44,580 nt of DNA from assembly GCA_021784765.1 (NCBI GenBank), contig JAJYHN010000139.1, forward strand, positions 1 through 44,580, read 5' to 3'. Position 1 is the stretch's first letter. Every line of letters begins with the position of its first letter. The translations under genes were made by a program, and so were the position numbers. The stretch comes from Actinomycetes bacterium. GTDB lineage: Bacteria > Actinomycetota > UBA4738. The notes beneath the pieces are model-generated. The model was not told the origin of the DNA. It did no database searches and saw nothing but the letters and a program-made list of their open reading frames with translations. Positions 33,797 through 41,844 of the stretch are shown in pieces.

Positions 33797-34780
33797 GTGG
33801 ACGTGAACCGGGCCTCCCGCCGCGCCGGATCGCGCTGGGGCCGCGAGGACGCCGGCCCCGGGTCCGTCGGGCTCGTGCGCGCGAGCTACGCGGGGGATCG
33901 GTTCGTGCTCGGGTACGGGTCCGACTTCTTCGGCATCTGGGACCGGGAGGCGCCGGGCGGCCCCGTGGAGCGCTTCGCCCGCACCGATGCGGGGTGGGAG
34001 GCCGCCTGGCGCCGGTTCACGGCGCTCGAGCCGAACCCCGCGGTCGCCGGGCCCGCAGCGCGGGAGGAGCGTGCCGCGGGGTTCCGCTCGGCCCGCCGGC
34101 TGGGGCTCGCGCTCTCGGCGCTGCTCGCGGTGGCGGCCCTGATCACGGTCGCCGACATGGCCTTCCGGGTAACCGAGCTCGCGTCGCTCTACCGGGCGCG
34201 CGCGGGGCACGCCGTCCCCGCGGCCGAGACCGTCGCCATCCGCACGCGGCTGGAGGGGGCGTCGGCCGTCGGCGACATCGTGAGCGTGGCGACGGGGCTC
34301 CTGTGGCTCGTCTGGCAGTACCGGGCGGCGACGAACCTGCGGGCGCTCGGCGTCAGGGAGCTCCGCTACTCGCCCGCGTGGGCGGTGGGCTGGTGGTTGA
34401 TCCCGGTCGCGAACCTCGTGATGCCGTACCTGACCGTCCGGGAGCTGTACCGGGCGAGCGACCCGGATGCCGGCGCGACCGACTGGCGCCGCCCGGTCCC
34501 GTTCCTGTTGCCGGTCTGGTGGGCGGCCTGGATCCTCCCCCTGATGGTCGGTGCCGCGGGCCTCGCCCTCTCGTCCCGCACCTCGCTGGCGCCGTCGGCG
34601 GCGATCGCCCGAGACTGGTGGACGATGGCCGGCTCGTCGGCGGCCGTGGCCGGCGCGATGCTCTCGATCGCGCTGGTCCGCGGCATCGGCAGGCGCCAGG
34701 AGCGGCGGCGCGAGCGGATGACCGCGGTCGCACCGGCCCCCGCCGGAGCTGCCGGGGCTGCCGGAGGCGCCGGTGGCTGA
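33797..34780 (+). CDS. DUF4328 membrane protein
   Basis: The 327-residue product has an N-terminal cytoplasmic part with an aromatic-rich strand region (DRFVLGYGSDFFGIWDREAP), then four to five helices: LGLALSALLAVAALITVADM, VGDIVSVATGLLWLVWQYRA, VGWWLIPVANLVMPYLTV, PFLLPVWWAAWILPLMVGAA and SSAAVAGAMLSIALVRG. NLRALGVRELRYSPAWAVGW plus LIPVANLVMPYLTVREL is the DUF4328 signature. Function of the family is unknown. GTG 33797 has GGGGGAGG upstream; an in-frame GTG at 33803 is possible. The stop overlaps the next gene by eight bases. Confidence 0.78.
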   Translation: MDVNRASRRAGSRWGREDAGPGSVGLVRASYAGDRFVLGYGSDFFGIWDREAPGGPVERFARTDAGWEAAWRRFTALEPNPAVAGPAAREERAAGFRSARRLGLALSALLAVAALITVADMAFRVTELASLYRARAGHAVPAAETVAIRTRLEGASAVGDIVSVATGLLWLVWQYRAATNLRALGVRELRYSPAWAVGWWLIPVANLVMPYLTVRELYRASDPDAGATDWRRPVPFLLPVWWAAWILPLMVGAAGLALSSRTSLAPSAAIARDWWTMAGSSAAVAGAMLSIALVRGIGRRQERRRERMTAVAPAPAGAAGAAGGAGG

Positions 34781-35564
34781 CGTCGTCACCCCCGACGGCG
34801 TCCGGCTCCACGTCGAGGTCGACGGCGACGGCGACGGCCCGGTCTCGGTGCTCGCCCACGGCCTCAGCCTCACCAACTCGTGCCGCGAGCTCGCGATGGT
34901 CACGCCGTTCGTGCCCGGGACCAAGGTTCGCTCCTGCTTCCGCGGGCACGGGCACAGCGACTCGCCCGAGACCGGGTATCGCTTCGCCGACTTCGCGACG
35001 GACGTCGACACGGTGGGCGTGGCCTACGGCGCGACGGTCGGGGTCGGCACCTCGCTCGGCGCCGGCGCGATCGCGAACCTCGTCGCCCGCGAGCCGGATC
35101 GTTTCGACAGGCTGGTCTTCCTGCTGCCTGCCGGCCTCGACGTCGAGTTCCAGCACAAGGAGCGGCTGCTGCGCACGGCCGACCTCGTGCAGGGCAGGAC
35201 GCAGGAGGAGGCCATCGACGCGCTGCTGTCGGACCCGGAGCGGACGGCGAGCTACCTGCAGATGCCGTGGCTCCGCGACCTCGACCACGAGCTGCTGGCG
35301 AACCTGAACCCGGTCGGGGTGCCGCGGGCGATCCGCGAGATCGTCCACGACCGGCCGCTGCGGAGCCGCCACGACATGGCGAAGGTGAAGGCGCCGACGC
35401 TGATCGTGTGCCAGCGCGGCGACGTCATCCATCCGGTCGAGGTCGGCGAGATCCTCGCGGAGATCATGCCGGCCGCAGAGCTGCTGGTCTTCGACGACGG
35501 AGAGGCGCTCTGGCATGCGATCCCCATGCTGGTCGCCCGCGTGAGCGAGTTCCTGACGGGCTGA
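34773..35564 (+). CDS. Alpha/beta hydrolase
   Basis: A 263-residue alpha/beta-hydrolase fold protein. VSVLAHGLSLTNSCRE holds the oxyanion-side HG motif, CFRGHGHSDSP the conserved GHGxSD loop, and GVGTSLGAGAIANLVA the nucleophile elbow (G-T-S-L-G). ICQRGDVIHPVEVGEILAEI has the catalytic Asp position, and the catalytic His is probably in ALWHAIP. The substrate is unknown; relatives include esterases and 3-oxoadipate enol-lactonase-like enzymes. The GTG start overlaps the DUF4328 gene and the next gene follows by three bases, so these are co-transcribed. Confidence 0.85.
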   Translation: MADVVTPDGVRLHVEVDGDGDGPVSVLAHGLSLTNSCRELAMVTPFVPGTKVRSCFRGHGHSDSPETGYRFADFATDVDTVGVAYGATVGVGTSLGAGAIANLVAREPDRFDRLVFLLPAGLDVEFQHKERLLRTADLVQGRTQEEAIDALLSDPERTASYLQMPWLRDLDHELLANLNPVGVPRAIREIVHDRPLRSRHDMAKVKAPTLIVCQRGDVIHPVEVGEILAEIMPAAELLVFDDGEALWHAIPMLVARVSEFLTG

Positions 35565-35567
35565 CCC

Positions 35568-36977
35568 GTGGCTGCGATCTCCAACGGTGAGCTCGAGACC
35601 GCCTCCGAGATGGCGGCGGCGCTCGCGGCCGGCGGGACCTCGTCGCTCGAGCTCGTCGAGCGGGCGCTCGCTCGCGCCGAGGCGTGGCAGCCGGCGACGA
35701 ACGCGCTCTCGCAGCCCCCCTGGGCCGAGGAGGGCCTTGCCGCGGCCCACGCGGCCGACGCGGCGCGCCGGGCCGGGGACGCCGGGCCGCTCGCCGGCAT
35801 CCCGATTGCCGTCAAGGACCTGTTCGACGTGGCCGGCCACGTGACCACCGGGTGCTCGCGTGCCTACGCGGATCGCGCTCTCGCGGCCGCCGACGCGCCG
35901 ATGGTCGCGGCCGTGCGCGCCGCCGGGCTGGTGCTGATCGGCAAGCTGAACCAGCACGAGCTCGCGGCCGGCGGGACGAACCTGGTCTCGGCGTGCGGGC
36001 GCACGGCGAACCCGTTCGACCCCGAACGGATGACCGGCGGCTCCAGCGGCGGCTCGGCCGCCGCCGTGGCCGCCGGCATCGTGCCCTGGACCCTCGGCTC
36101 CGACACGGGTGGGTCGATCCGCATCCCCTCGTCGATGTGCGGGGTCTACGGCCTGAAGCCGACGACCGGACGGCTCTCGATCCGGGGCATGCTGCCGCTC
36201 GCGCCCTCGCTCGACTGCCCGGGACCGATCGCGGCGACGGGGGCCGATCTGGCGATCCTGTTCGCCGTCCTTCACGGGCGGGACCCGGGGACGGCGGTGC
36301 CCCGACCCCCGCCGGCCGCTGCGGTCGGCCGGCGCGTCGGCGTCCCCGAGGGCTACCTCGACGGGGTCGTCCACCCTGAGGCCGGGGCGGCGGTCGAGGC
36401 GGTCGCGGCCATGCTGGGGGGGGCCGGCGCCGAGGTGGTCCGCCTGGACGGACACGGGATCGAGGACGCGCGGAGCGTATGGAACCGCGTCTGCTGGTCG
36501 GAGTTTGGCCCCGCGCATCCGGCCCTCGCCGACCCGGCGCGCCGGGCGCTGCTCGACCCAAGCGTCCGAGAGTGGATCGAACGGGGGGAGGCCCTCTCGC
36601 CGGAGGAACGCGAGCGAGCGGCGGCCCGCCGCGAGGAGATCGGCGAGTGGTTCCGCGACCGCCTCGGCGGGGTCGACGCGCTGGTGGTGCCGACGACGCC
36701 CTACCCGGCCCCGCGGGCCGACCAGGAGGAGGTCGACCTGGGCCCGGCCGGCACCGTCCGGGTCGCGCGGATCGGTCCCGGCTACCTGACCTCCGCGGTG
36801 AACCTCGCGGGGCTGCCGGCCCTGTCGCTCCCGGCCGCGTGGTCGTCCGAGGGGCTGCCGATCGGGGTGTCGCTGATCGGGCACGACGACGGGGAGGCGA
36901 CGCTGCTCGAGCTCGCCGCCGTGTGGGAGGCAGGGGGCGGCCACAGGCCGCGGCGACCGCAGCGGCCGGCGCAGTGA
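35568..36977 (+). CDS. Amidase signature family hydrolase
   Basis: The 469-residue protein carries the Ser-cisSer-Lys triad of the amidase signature: Lys in GIPIAVKDLFDVAGH, then MTGGSSGGSAAAVAAGIVPW and LGSDTGGSIRIPSSMCGVYG with the two serines. Relatives range from GatA of the tRNA amidotransferase to free amidases and hydrolases of carbamoyl compounds. GatB and GatC are not adjacent and the fit suggests a free-standing amidase. GTG 35568 starts three bases past the hydrolase stop, so the pair may handle a common substrate. Specificity not assignable. Confidence 0.88.
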   Translation: MAAISNGELETASEMAAALAAGGTSSLELVERALARAEAWQPATNALSQPPWAEEGLAAAHAADAARRAGDAGPLAGIPIAVKDLFDVAGHVTTGCSRAYADRALAAADAPMVAAVRAAGLVLIGKLNQHELAAGGTNLVSACGRTANPFDPERMTGGSSGGSAAAVAAGIVPWTLGSDTGGSIRIPSSMCGVYGLKPTTGRLSIRGMLPLAPSLDCPGPIAATGADLAILFAVLHGRDPGTAVPRPPPAAAVGRRVGVPEGYLDGVVHPEAGAAVEAVAAMLGGAGAEVVRLDGHGIEDARSVWNRVCWSEFGPAHPALADPARRALLDPSVREWIERGEALSPEERERAAARREEIGEWFRDRLGGVDALVVPTTPYPAPRADQEEVDLGPAGTVRVARIGPGYLTSAVNLAGLPALSLPAAWSSEGLPIGVSLIGHDDGEATLLELAAVWEAGGGHRPRRPQRPAQ

Positions 36978-37023
36978 GCCGCCGCCGTCGAGGCCGTGGG
37001 GTGCCCCATGCGAGAATGAGCCC

Positions 37024-37482
37024 GTGCGCCTCTCCGCGAAGGCCGACTACGCGATCCGGGCGACCGCCGAGCTCGCGGCCGCCGGCCCCGGCGCGCCCGT
37101 CAAGGCCGAGCAGATCGCGCGGGCGCAGAGGATCCCGGTCAAGTTCCTGCTGAACATCCTGGCCGAGCTGAAGCACGCCCGGCTGGTGGCGAGCCAGCGG
37201 GGAGCGGAAGGGGGCTACCTCCTCGCCCGGCCGGCCGAGGAGATCACGCTCGCCGACGTGATCCGCGCCGTCGAGGGCCCGCTCGCGAGCGTGGGCGACC
37301 GCCGCCCCGAGGTCCTCTCCTACGAGGGGCCGGCCGAGCGCCTCCGGGACGTTTGGATCGCAGTGCGCGCCGGCCTCCGCGCGGTGCTCGAGCACGTGAC
37401 GCTCGCCGATCTCGCGTCGGGCGAGCTGCCCGAGGTCGTCCTCGCCCCCGGCCGCGACTCCGAGGCCTGGCTTCCCCACTGA
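37024..37482 (+). CDS. Rrf2 family transcriptional regulator lacking Fe-S cysteines
   Basis: The 152-residue protein starts RLSAKADYAIRATAELAAAG, with the winged helix AEQIARAQRIPVKFLLNILA, KHARLVASQRGAEGGYLLAR and ITLADVIRAVEGPLA, all characteristic of Rrf2. Iron-sulfur members such as IscR and NsrR have three Cys near residues 90-110; here there is no Cys at all, so it resembles CymR-type sensors of sulfur or cysteine status. A sulfite exporter-like permease lies downstream on the same strand, which fits a sulfur link (inference). There is no ribosome binding site before GTG 37024. Confidence 0.9.
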   Translation: MRLSAKADYAIRATAELAAAGPGAPVKAEQIARAQRIPVKFLLNILAELKHARLVASQRGAEGGYLLARPAEEITLADVIRAVEGPLASVGDRRPEVLSYEGPAERLRDVWIAVRAGLRAVLEHVTLADLASGELPEVVLAPGRDSEAWLPH

Positions 37483-37491
37483 TGTCATGAA

Positions 37492-37509
37492 GGAGCGGGC
37501 CTCCGCTCC
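37492..37509 (+). terminator. Hairpin after the Rrf2 gene
   Basis: GGAGCGG and CCGCTCC make a 7-bp stem with a GCCT loop, nine bases after the Rrf2 stop. No T tract. Confidence 0.4.
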
Positions 37510-37559
37510 CGTGCTTAGAGCGTGACGGCGTACCGTCCGCTCAGCACAAGCGACAGGAA

Positions 37560-37609
37560 GGAGGCCCTACCGGGACGAGTCCGGGTGCCGGACCTACCCG
37601 GTCTCCTCC
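37560..37609 (+). ncRNA. Candidate structured RNA (three-tier stem-loop)
   Basis: Three perfect helices nest in 50 bases: GGAGG/CCTCC (37560-37564 with 37605-37609), ACCGGG/CCCGGT (37569-37574 with 37597-37602) and GTCCGG/CCGGAC (37579-37584 with 37588-37593). They are separated by short internal loops (CCCT, ACGA, CTA, CT) and capped by GTG. No known riboswitch class was recognised. It could be a small RNA, a 5' leader element of the permease or a terminator variant. Confidence 0.3.
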
Positions 37610-37962
37610 GCTCCGACGTCGGTCCGGGCGCGCTCGCTAGGGGTCATGGCCTCGCCTTCGGGCGACGGCCGCTGCCACTGATTGAGCCGCCCGTGCCGCA
37701 CGCTCACCATGGGAGCCCACCCGAACAGATGACTGGCGCAGACGTCGCCCCTGCGTGGTCCACGCGGCCAACCGACCACCCCGGCCGTCCATCCAACGCC
37801 GGTCCTCGCCGGCGTCAAGGTCGTTCGTCCGGTTGGGCGCTCCACCTTGACCCCGGCTCCGGGCCGTCGTGTGAGGCGGCCAAGGAGGTGATGTGGACGG
37901 ACTTGACACCCGCCCGCCCTTCATAGATGACCCGGGGAGCGGCACCCCCGCCGAAAGTCCAG

Positions 37963-37991
37963 TTGACGTGCCCGCCCTGCAACCGTAGCCT
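37963..37991 (+). promoter_or_regulatory. Putative sigma-70-type promoter of the TauE/SafE permease gene
   Basis: TTGACG (37963-37968) and TAGCCT (37986-37991) with a 17-base spacer, about 80 bases before the permease ATG. The spacing and the TAnnnT -10 match the ilv promoter. A second TTGACA lies at about 37898 with a poorer -10. Confidence 0.55.
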
Positions 37992-38070
37992 GGGTGAGGA
38001 TACTCAAGTGTTTCGGTGGAGTTGATCGACTTTCTGGGGTCCGGCCCGGAGCTCCGCCGGAGGAGGGGCG

Positions 38071-39102
38071 ATGCACCTCGATCCGTTCGTGGCGCTGTCC
38101 GGGTTCATCGTCGGCGTCGTCGTCGGGATGACGGGGATGGGCGGCGGCGCGCTGATGACGCCGATCCTGGTGCTGCTCTTCAACGTGAACCCGCTCGCGG
38201 CGGTCTCGAGCGACCTGGTGGCCTCGATGGTCATGAAGCCTGTGGGGGCGGGGGTTCACCTGCGCCGCGGCACCGTGCGGATCGACCTCGTGCGGTGGCT
38301 GATGGTCGGGTCGGTGCCGGCCGCGTTCGCCGGCGTGTTCGTCCTGAGGGCGTTCGGGACCGGTCGGGCGGCGGCGTTCGATCTCGAGCTGGCGCTCGGG
38401 GCCACCCTGCTGCTGTCGGCCTCGCTGATCGTCGGCAAGGGCTGGCTCGCCACCCGCCGCCGTCGCGTCGAGGGCGGGGGTCTCGCCGGCCGCCGGCCCC
38501 TTCGCGTGCGACCGCTGCGCACGGTGGCGATCGGCATCGCCGGCGGGCTCATCGTCGGCATGACCTCGGTCGGCTCCGGGTCGCTGATCATCGTGGCCCT
38601 GATGCTCGTGTACCCGTCGCTCGCGGCCTCGGAGCTCGTCGGGACCGACCTCACGCAGGCCGTCCCGCTCGTCGCCTCGGCGGCGGTCGCGCACATCCTG
38701 TTCGGGGACTTCCGGCTGGGGCTCACCGCGTCCCTGCTGCTCGGGAGCTTGCCGGGGGTCTTCCTGGGCGCGCGGATGTCCTCACGCGCCCCCGACGGCG
38801 TGATCCGGCCGGCGCTGGTGTTCGTGCTGCTGGCGTCCGCGCTCCGGCTCCTCGGGATGCCCGCGTCGGTGCTCGGGCCGGTGCTGCTCGGGGTCGTGCT
38901 GGCCGGCATGCCCGCGTGGGCGCTCGTCGACGCGGCCGGCTGGCCGCGGGAGCTCTGGGCGCGCGCGGGGCTCGACCGTCGGCGCTGGATCGGGCTGCAG
39001 GCCGCGCCGGCCGCCGGCCCCATCGCCTACTTCGCCGCCGCCCGGCCGCGGCTCGCCGCGGCGGCGGTCGACCGCGACCGGGTCGAGCGCGAGGTCGCCT
39101 AG
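38071..39102 (+). CDS. TauE/SafE (sulfite exporter-like) family permease
   Basis: The 343-residue membrane protein has two homologous halves of four helices. ALSGFIVGVVVGMTGMGGGA then LMTPILVLLF in the first half is mirrored by GIAGGLIVGMTSVGSGSLII in the second. Each half has the Gly-rich GMTGMGGG or GMTSVGSG turn and a SSDLVAS or GTDLTQA segment after it. TauE/SafE proteins export sulfite, sulfoacetate or related organosulfur anions; substrate is unproven here. The ribosome binding site is GGAGGAGGG. It lies downstream of a Cys-free Rrf2 regulator, a possible regulatory pair. The C-terminal 60 residues are soluble and Arg/Ala-rich. Confidence 0.88.
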   Translation: MHLDPFVALSGFIVGVVVGMTGMGGGALMTPILVLLFNVNPLAAVSSDLVASMVMKPVGAGVHLRRGTVRIDLVRWLMVGSVPAAFAGVFVLRAFGTGRAAAFDLELALGATLLLSASLIVGKGWLATRRRRVEGGGLAGRRPLRVRPLRTVAIGIAGGLIVGMTSVGSGSLIIVALMLVYPSLAASELVGTDLTQAVPLVASAAVAHILFGDFRLGLTASLLLGSLPGVFLGARMSSRAPDGVIRPALVFVLLASALRLLGMPASVLGPVLLGVVLAGMPAWALVDAAGWPRELWARAGLDRRRWIGLQAAPAAGPIAYFAAARPRLAAAAVDRDRVEREVA

Positions 39103-39142
39103 ACCCTCGGCCCGCAGGAGGGCGGCGTCAGGACGGTCGATC

Positions 39143-39979
39143 TCACGCGACGGCGCCGGCCGCCCTCAGCTCCTCGAACAGGGCGCGGGCGAGCCCGGGG
39201 TTCGCCGCGACGATCCCGAGGTTCGAGGTGTTCGGGAGGTCGAACACGATGACCTCCGCCCCGGCCTCGCGCGCGATCACCGAGCCGGCGGCGACGTCCC
39301 AGGGTGCCAGCCCGAGCTCGTAGAACCCGTCGACCTGCCCGGTCGCGACCATGCAGAGGTCGAGCGCGGCCGAGCCGCTGCGGCGGATGTCGTGGACCTG
39401 CGGGAGGATCCGCACGAGGATCTCCGCCTGCCAGCGCCGCCCGCCGGCGTCGTAGGAGAAGCCGGTCGCGAGCAGCGAGCGCTCGAGCGGCCGCTCGGTG
39501 ACGTGGATGGGCTCGCCGTCGCGCCGGGCCCCGAGTCCTCGGGCGGCGGTGTAGACGACGCCGTGCGCCGAGTCGTGCACGACCCCGACCGCCGGGGCGC
39601 CGCCGACCTCCACGCCGATCGAGACGCAGAACGCGGGGTAGCGGTAGACGTAGTTGCGCGTGCCGTCCAGGGGGTCGACGACCCAGCGGACGCCGCTCGT
39701 CCCCGGCCACTCGGTGAGCTCCTCCCCGAGGATCGCGTCGCCAGGCCGTGCCCCGCGGATCGTCTCGACGATCGCTCGCTCGGCCTCGCGGTCGACCTTG
39801 GTCACCAGGTCGGCCGCCGACGACTTCAGCCCGACCTCGAGGTCCCGGCCGATCCCCGCACGGTGGACCGCGGCCCCGGCCGCAGCGGCACGTCCGGCGA
39901 GATCGAGCAGGTCGCCGACGTCGCCGAGATCTCCGAGATCCCCGAGACCCCCGAGGTCGTGCGCGCGGTCCGCGGTCAC
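39143..39979 (-). CDS. Inositol monophosphatase family phosphatase
   Basis: The 278-residue protein has the Mg2+-binding landmarks of the family: LVTKVDREAERAIVETI, GEELTEW (Glu of site 1), WVVDPLDGTRNYVYRYPAFC (DPLDGT motif) and ELGLAPWDVAAGSVIAREAG (WDVAAG). It could hydrolyse inositol phosphate, histidinol phosphate or NADP-like substrates. The GTG start at 39979 overlaps the stop of the ABM-like gene (GTGA). Residues 8-28 are an unusual DLG-type tripeptide repeat absent from typical members, so translation might begin later; no better start with a binding site was found. Confidence 0.9.
   Translation of the reverse strand: MTADRAHDLGGLGDLGDLGDVGDLLDLAGRAAAAGAAVHRAGIGRDLEVGLKSSAADLVTKVDREAERAIVETIRGARPGDAILGEELTEWPGTSGVRWVVDPLDGTRNYVYRYPAFCVSIGVEVGGAPAVGVVHDSAHGVVYTAARGLGARRDGEPIHVTERPLERSLLATGFSYDAGGRRWQAEILVRILPQVHDIRRSGSAALDLCMVATGQVDGFYELGLAPWDVAAGSVIAREAGAEVIVFDLPNTSNLGIVAANPGLARALFEELRAAGAVA
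39896..39958 (-). repeat. Imperfect 9-bp tandem repeat inside the IMPase gene
   Basis: Seven consecutive 9-base units of the type GATCTCGGC encode DLG-GLG-DLG-DLG-DVG-DLL-DLA near the N-terminus of the phosphatase. A short minisatellite of this kind can change length by slippage without shifting the frame. Confidence 0.7.
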
Positions 39980-40284
39980 CGGTGCGGCGCGGCCGCCGGG
40001 GCCCGCCCGGCGACCTCCCACACGGCGGCGGTCGGCTCGGCGCCGGCCTCGCGGAACACCGACGCCCCTCCGGCTCCCCGTCCGGTCGCCGCGGCGGCGG
40101 CCGGCGCCGCCTCGGAGGTCCAGACGGAGGCGAGCCGCCACCGCGCCGGATCGTTCGGGTCCCGCAGCAGGAAGGTCTCGATCAGGCCGTCGGGCAGGTC
40201 ACGCATCGTCAACTCGGCGAAGGCTTGGCGCAGCACGCCCTCCTTCTCCGGCGCCACGTGGGCCTCGAGGATGGTCACGATCAT
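39976..40284 (-). CDS. ABM-like (antibiotic biosynthesis monooxygenase fold) small protein
   Basis: The 102-residue protein starts MIVTILEAHVAPEKEGVLRQ, continues ELTMRDLPDGLIETFLLRDP and RWRLASVWTSEAA, and ends AVWEVAGRAP. The order strand-helix-strand-strand-helix and the ILEAHV/IETFLLRD/WRLASVW strands match the dimeric ABM ferredoxin-like barrel. Members include heme- or quinone-acting monooxygenases and many uncharacterised proteins. It overlaps the phosphatase gene by four bases, so the two are translated together, and is divergent from the acyltransferase gene at 40398. Confidence 0.68.
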   Translation of the reverse strand: MIVTILEAHVAPEKEGVLRQAFAELTMRDLPDGLIETFLLRDPNDPARWRLASVWTSEAAPAAAAATGRGAGGASVFREAGAEPTAAVWEVAGRAPAAAPHR

Positions 40285-40397
40285 CGGCGTCCCTCCTCGG
40301 CACCCGCGACCGCGAGGCGCCGACGTCCCGAACGATACACAATGTGCGTGGGGCGGGCCGCGGCCGGGGGCCGGGATCCTGGCCCCCGGAGGGCGAG

Positions 40398-41816
40398 GTG
40401 GAACGGGTCGGGCCGCAGGACGCGTCGTTCTTCTACCTGGAGACGCCGGCCGTGCACCAGCACGTCGGCGGAGTCCAGATCCTCGATCCGTCGACCTGCT
40501 CGGCGGGCGAGCCCTCGATCGACGAGCTGCGCCGGCTGATCCTCTCTCGGCTGCATCTCGCGCCGCGTTTCCGCCAGCGGGTGGTGTTCCCGCCGGTGCC
40601 GCTCAGCCGGCCGCGATGGGTGGACGACGAACGATTCGACCCCGACTTCCACATCCGGCGGGCGGCGCTGCCCTCGCCCGGCGGGCGGCGCCAGCTCACG
40701 GACTACGTGCAGCGGGTGATCTCGCGCCCGCTCGACCGCAGCAAGCCCCTGTGGGAGCTCTATCTGATCGAGGGGCTCGAGGGAGGCCGGGCCGCCATCC
40801 TCACGAAGATCCACCACGCCATGGTCGACGGCGTGTCCGCGATGGACATCGCGACGGTCCTGTTCGACACCACGCCGAACCTGCACATCCTGGAGCCGCC
40901 GCCGTGGGTGCCCGAGCCGCTCCCGGCGAGGGCCGAGCTGCTGCGCGAGGCCGTCCGCGACGCGGTGGCCGATCCGCTCGGCGCGGTCGCCGAGGCGATC
41001 GGGCGGGTCGTCACGGCGCCCTCGCGCGCCGCCGGGCAGGTGCGCGAGGTCGCCGCCGGGGTTCGCGAGATCCTCGGCGCCGGCACCCCGCCGGACTCGC
41101 CCCTGAACCAGCGCGTGGGGCCGAACCGCCGCTTCGCGATGGCCGAGGCGCCGGTGAGCGACTTCCGGGCGGTGAAGCGGGCTCTCGGCGGCACCGTGAA
41201 CGACGTGGTGCTCGCCACCGTGGCGGGGGCGCTGCATCGCCTGTACCGGCACCGGCGACTCCCCGTGCGGGGCGCCAGCCTCCGCGCGATGGTGCCGATC
41301 TCGGTGCGCGGCAAGGACCAGCGCGACGGCCTCGGCAACCGCCTCTCCACGCTGTTCGTCGACCTGCCGATCGGGCGGATGGGCCCGCGCCGCCGCCTCG
41401 CGCTCATCCGCGAGACCACGCGGAACCTCAAGGAGTCCCGGCAGGCGGTCGGCGCGGAGTTCTTCATGAACATCGGGCTGTGGGCGCCGCCGACCATCCA
41501 TGCGACCGCGGCGCGCCTCGCCGCGCGGACCCGGATGTTCAACCTCGTGGTCTCGAACGTCCCCGGCCCGCAGATCCCGCTGTACATCTGCGGGGCGCGG
41601 CTGCTCGCCCTGTACCCGATCATGCCGCTCGGGGAGACCGTGGGGCTCTCGGTCGCCGTCACGAGCCTCGGCGGGACGATGGCCTTCGGCCTGGTCGGCG
41701 ACTGGGACGCGCTGCCGGACATCGAGGTGCTGGCCGACGGCATCCGCGAGTCGATCGGCGAGCTGAAGGAGGCCGCGGCCGGGAGGCGGAGGGGCGCCGC
41801 CGCGGGGGCGGCCTAG
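40398..41816 (+). CDS. Wax ester synthase/diacylglycerol acyltransferase (WS/DGAT)
   Basis: It uses acyl-CoA to acylate diacylglycerol or fatty alcohol, making storage lipid. The 472-residue length is standard. The N-terminus MERVGPQDASFFYLETPAVH matches the family's PxDASFLxxE block, the catalytic HHxxxDG is HHAMVDG (His139, His140, Asp144), and the downstream GGTVNDVVLATVAGAL (family NDVVL) and VVSNVPGPQIPLYICGARL are both present. GTG 40398 has GGAGG six bases upstream. Actinobacteria often carry such enzymes. Whether it makes wax ester or triacylglycerol cannot be read off the sequence. Confidence 0.93.
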   Translation: MERVGPQDASFFYLETPAVHQHVGGVQILDPSTCSAGEPSIDELRRLILSRLHLAPRFRQRVVFPPVPLSRPRWVDDERFDPDFHIRRAALPSPGGRRQLTDYVQRVISRPLDRSKPLWELYLIEGLEGGRAAILTKIHHAMVDGVSAMDIATVLFDTTPNLHILEPPPWVPEPLPARAELLREAVRDAVADPLGAVAEAIGRVVTAPSRAAGQVREVAAGVREILGAGTPPDSPLNQRVGPNRRFAMAEAPVSDFRAVKRALGGTVNDVVLATVAGALHRLYRHRRLPVRGASLRAMVPISVRGKDQRDGLGNRLSTLFVDLPIGRMGPRRRLALIRETTRNLKESRQAVGAEFFMNIGLWAPPTIHATAARLAARTRMFNLVVSNVPGPQIPLYICGARLLALYPIMPLGETVGLSVAVTSLGGTMAFGLVGDWDALPDIEVLADGIRESIGELKEAAAGRRRGAAAGAA

Positions 41817-41822
41817 CGGTAC

Positions 41823-41844
41823 AGGCCGAGCGGCTCCGGCCTTT
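41823..41844 (+). terminator. Terminator after the WS/DGAT gene
   Basis: AGGCCG and CGGCCT flank a small AG/CT-paired loop, followed by TTT, seven bases past the stop. It overlaps the last bases of the convergent bpa gene. Confidence 0.5.

Larger units (their letters stand above)
37483..38070. other. 588-base intergenic region with nested hairpins, no convincing gene
   Basis: Open frames here on both strands are Pro/Arg/His-rich shadows without recognisable domains. The region carries the Rrf2 hairpin, a three-tier stem (37560-37609), a UUCG-capped stem at 37648-37671 (CGCC-TTCG-GGCG with flanking GGCC pairing) and the permease promoter at 37963-37991. It also has AAGGAGGTGATG at about 37885 before an 11-codon frame, considered under rejected items. 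Confidence 0.5.

Noticed and set aside
37881-37926. AAGGAGGTGATG followed by an 11-codon frame (MWTDLTPARPS)
   Set aside because: The match to the anti-Shine-Dalgarno complement is striking, but the spacing to the ATG is only two bases and the peptide has no regulatory pattern; it could also be a chance likeness to a 16S 3' end.
37522-37926. 134-codon plus-strand frame and an 83-codon minus-strand frame in the Rrf2-TauE gap
   Set aside because: Pro/Arg/His-rich, no domain, no good ribosome binding site; the region looks structural instead.
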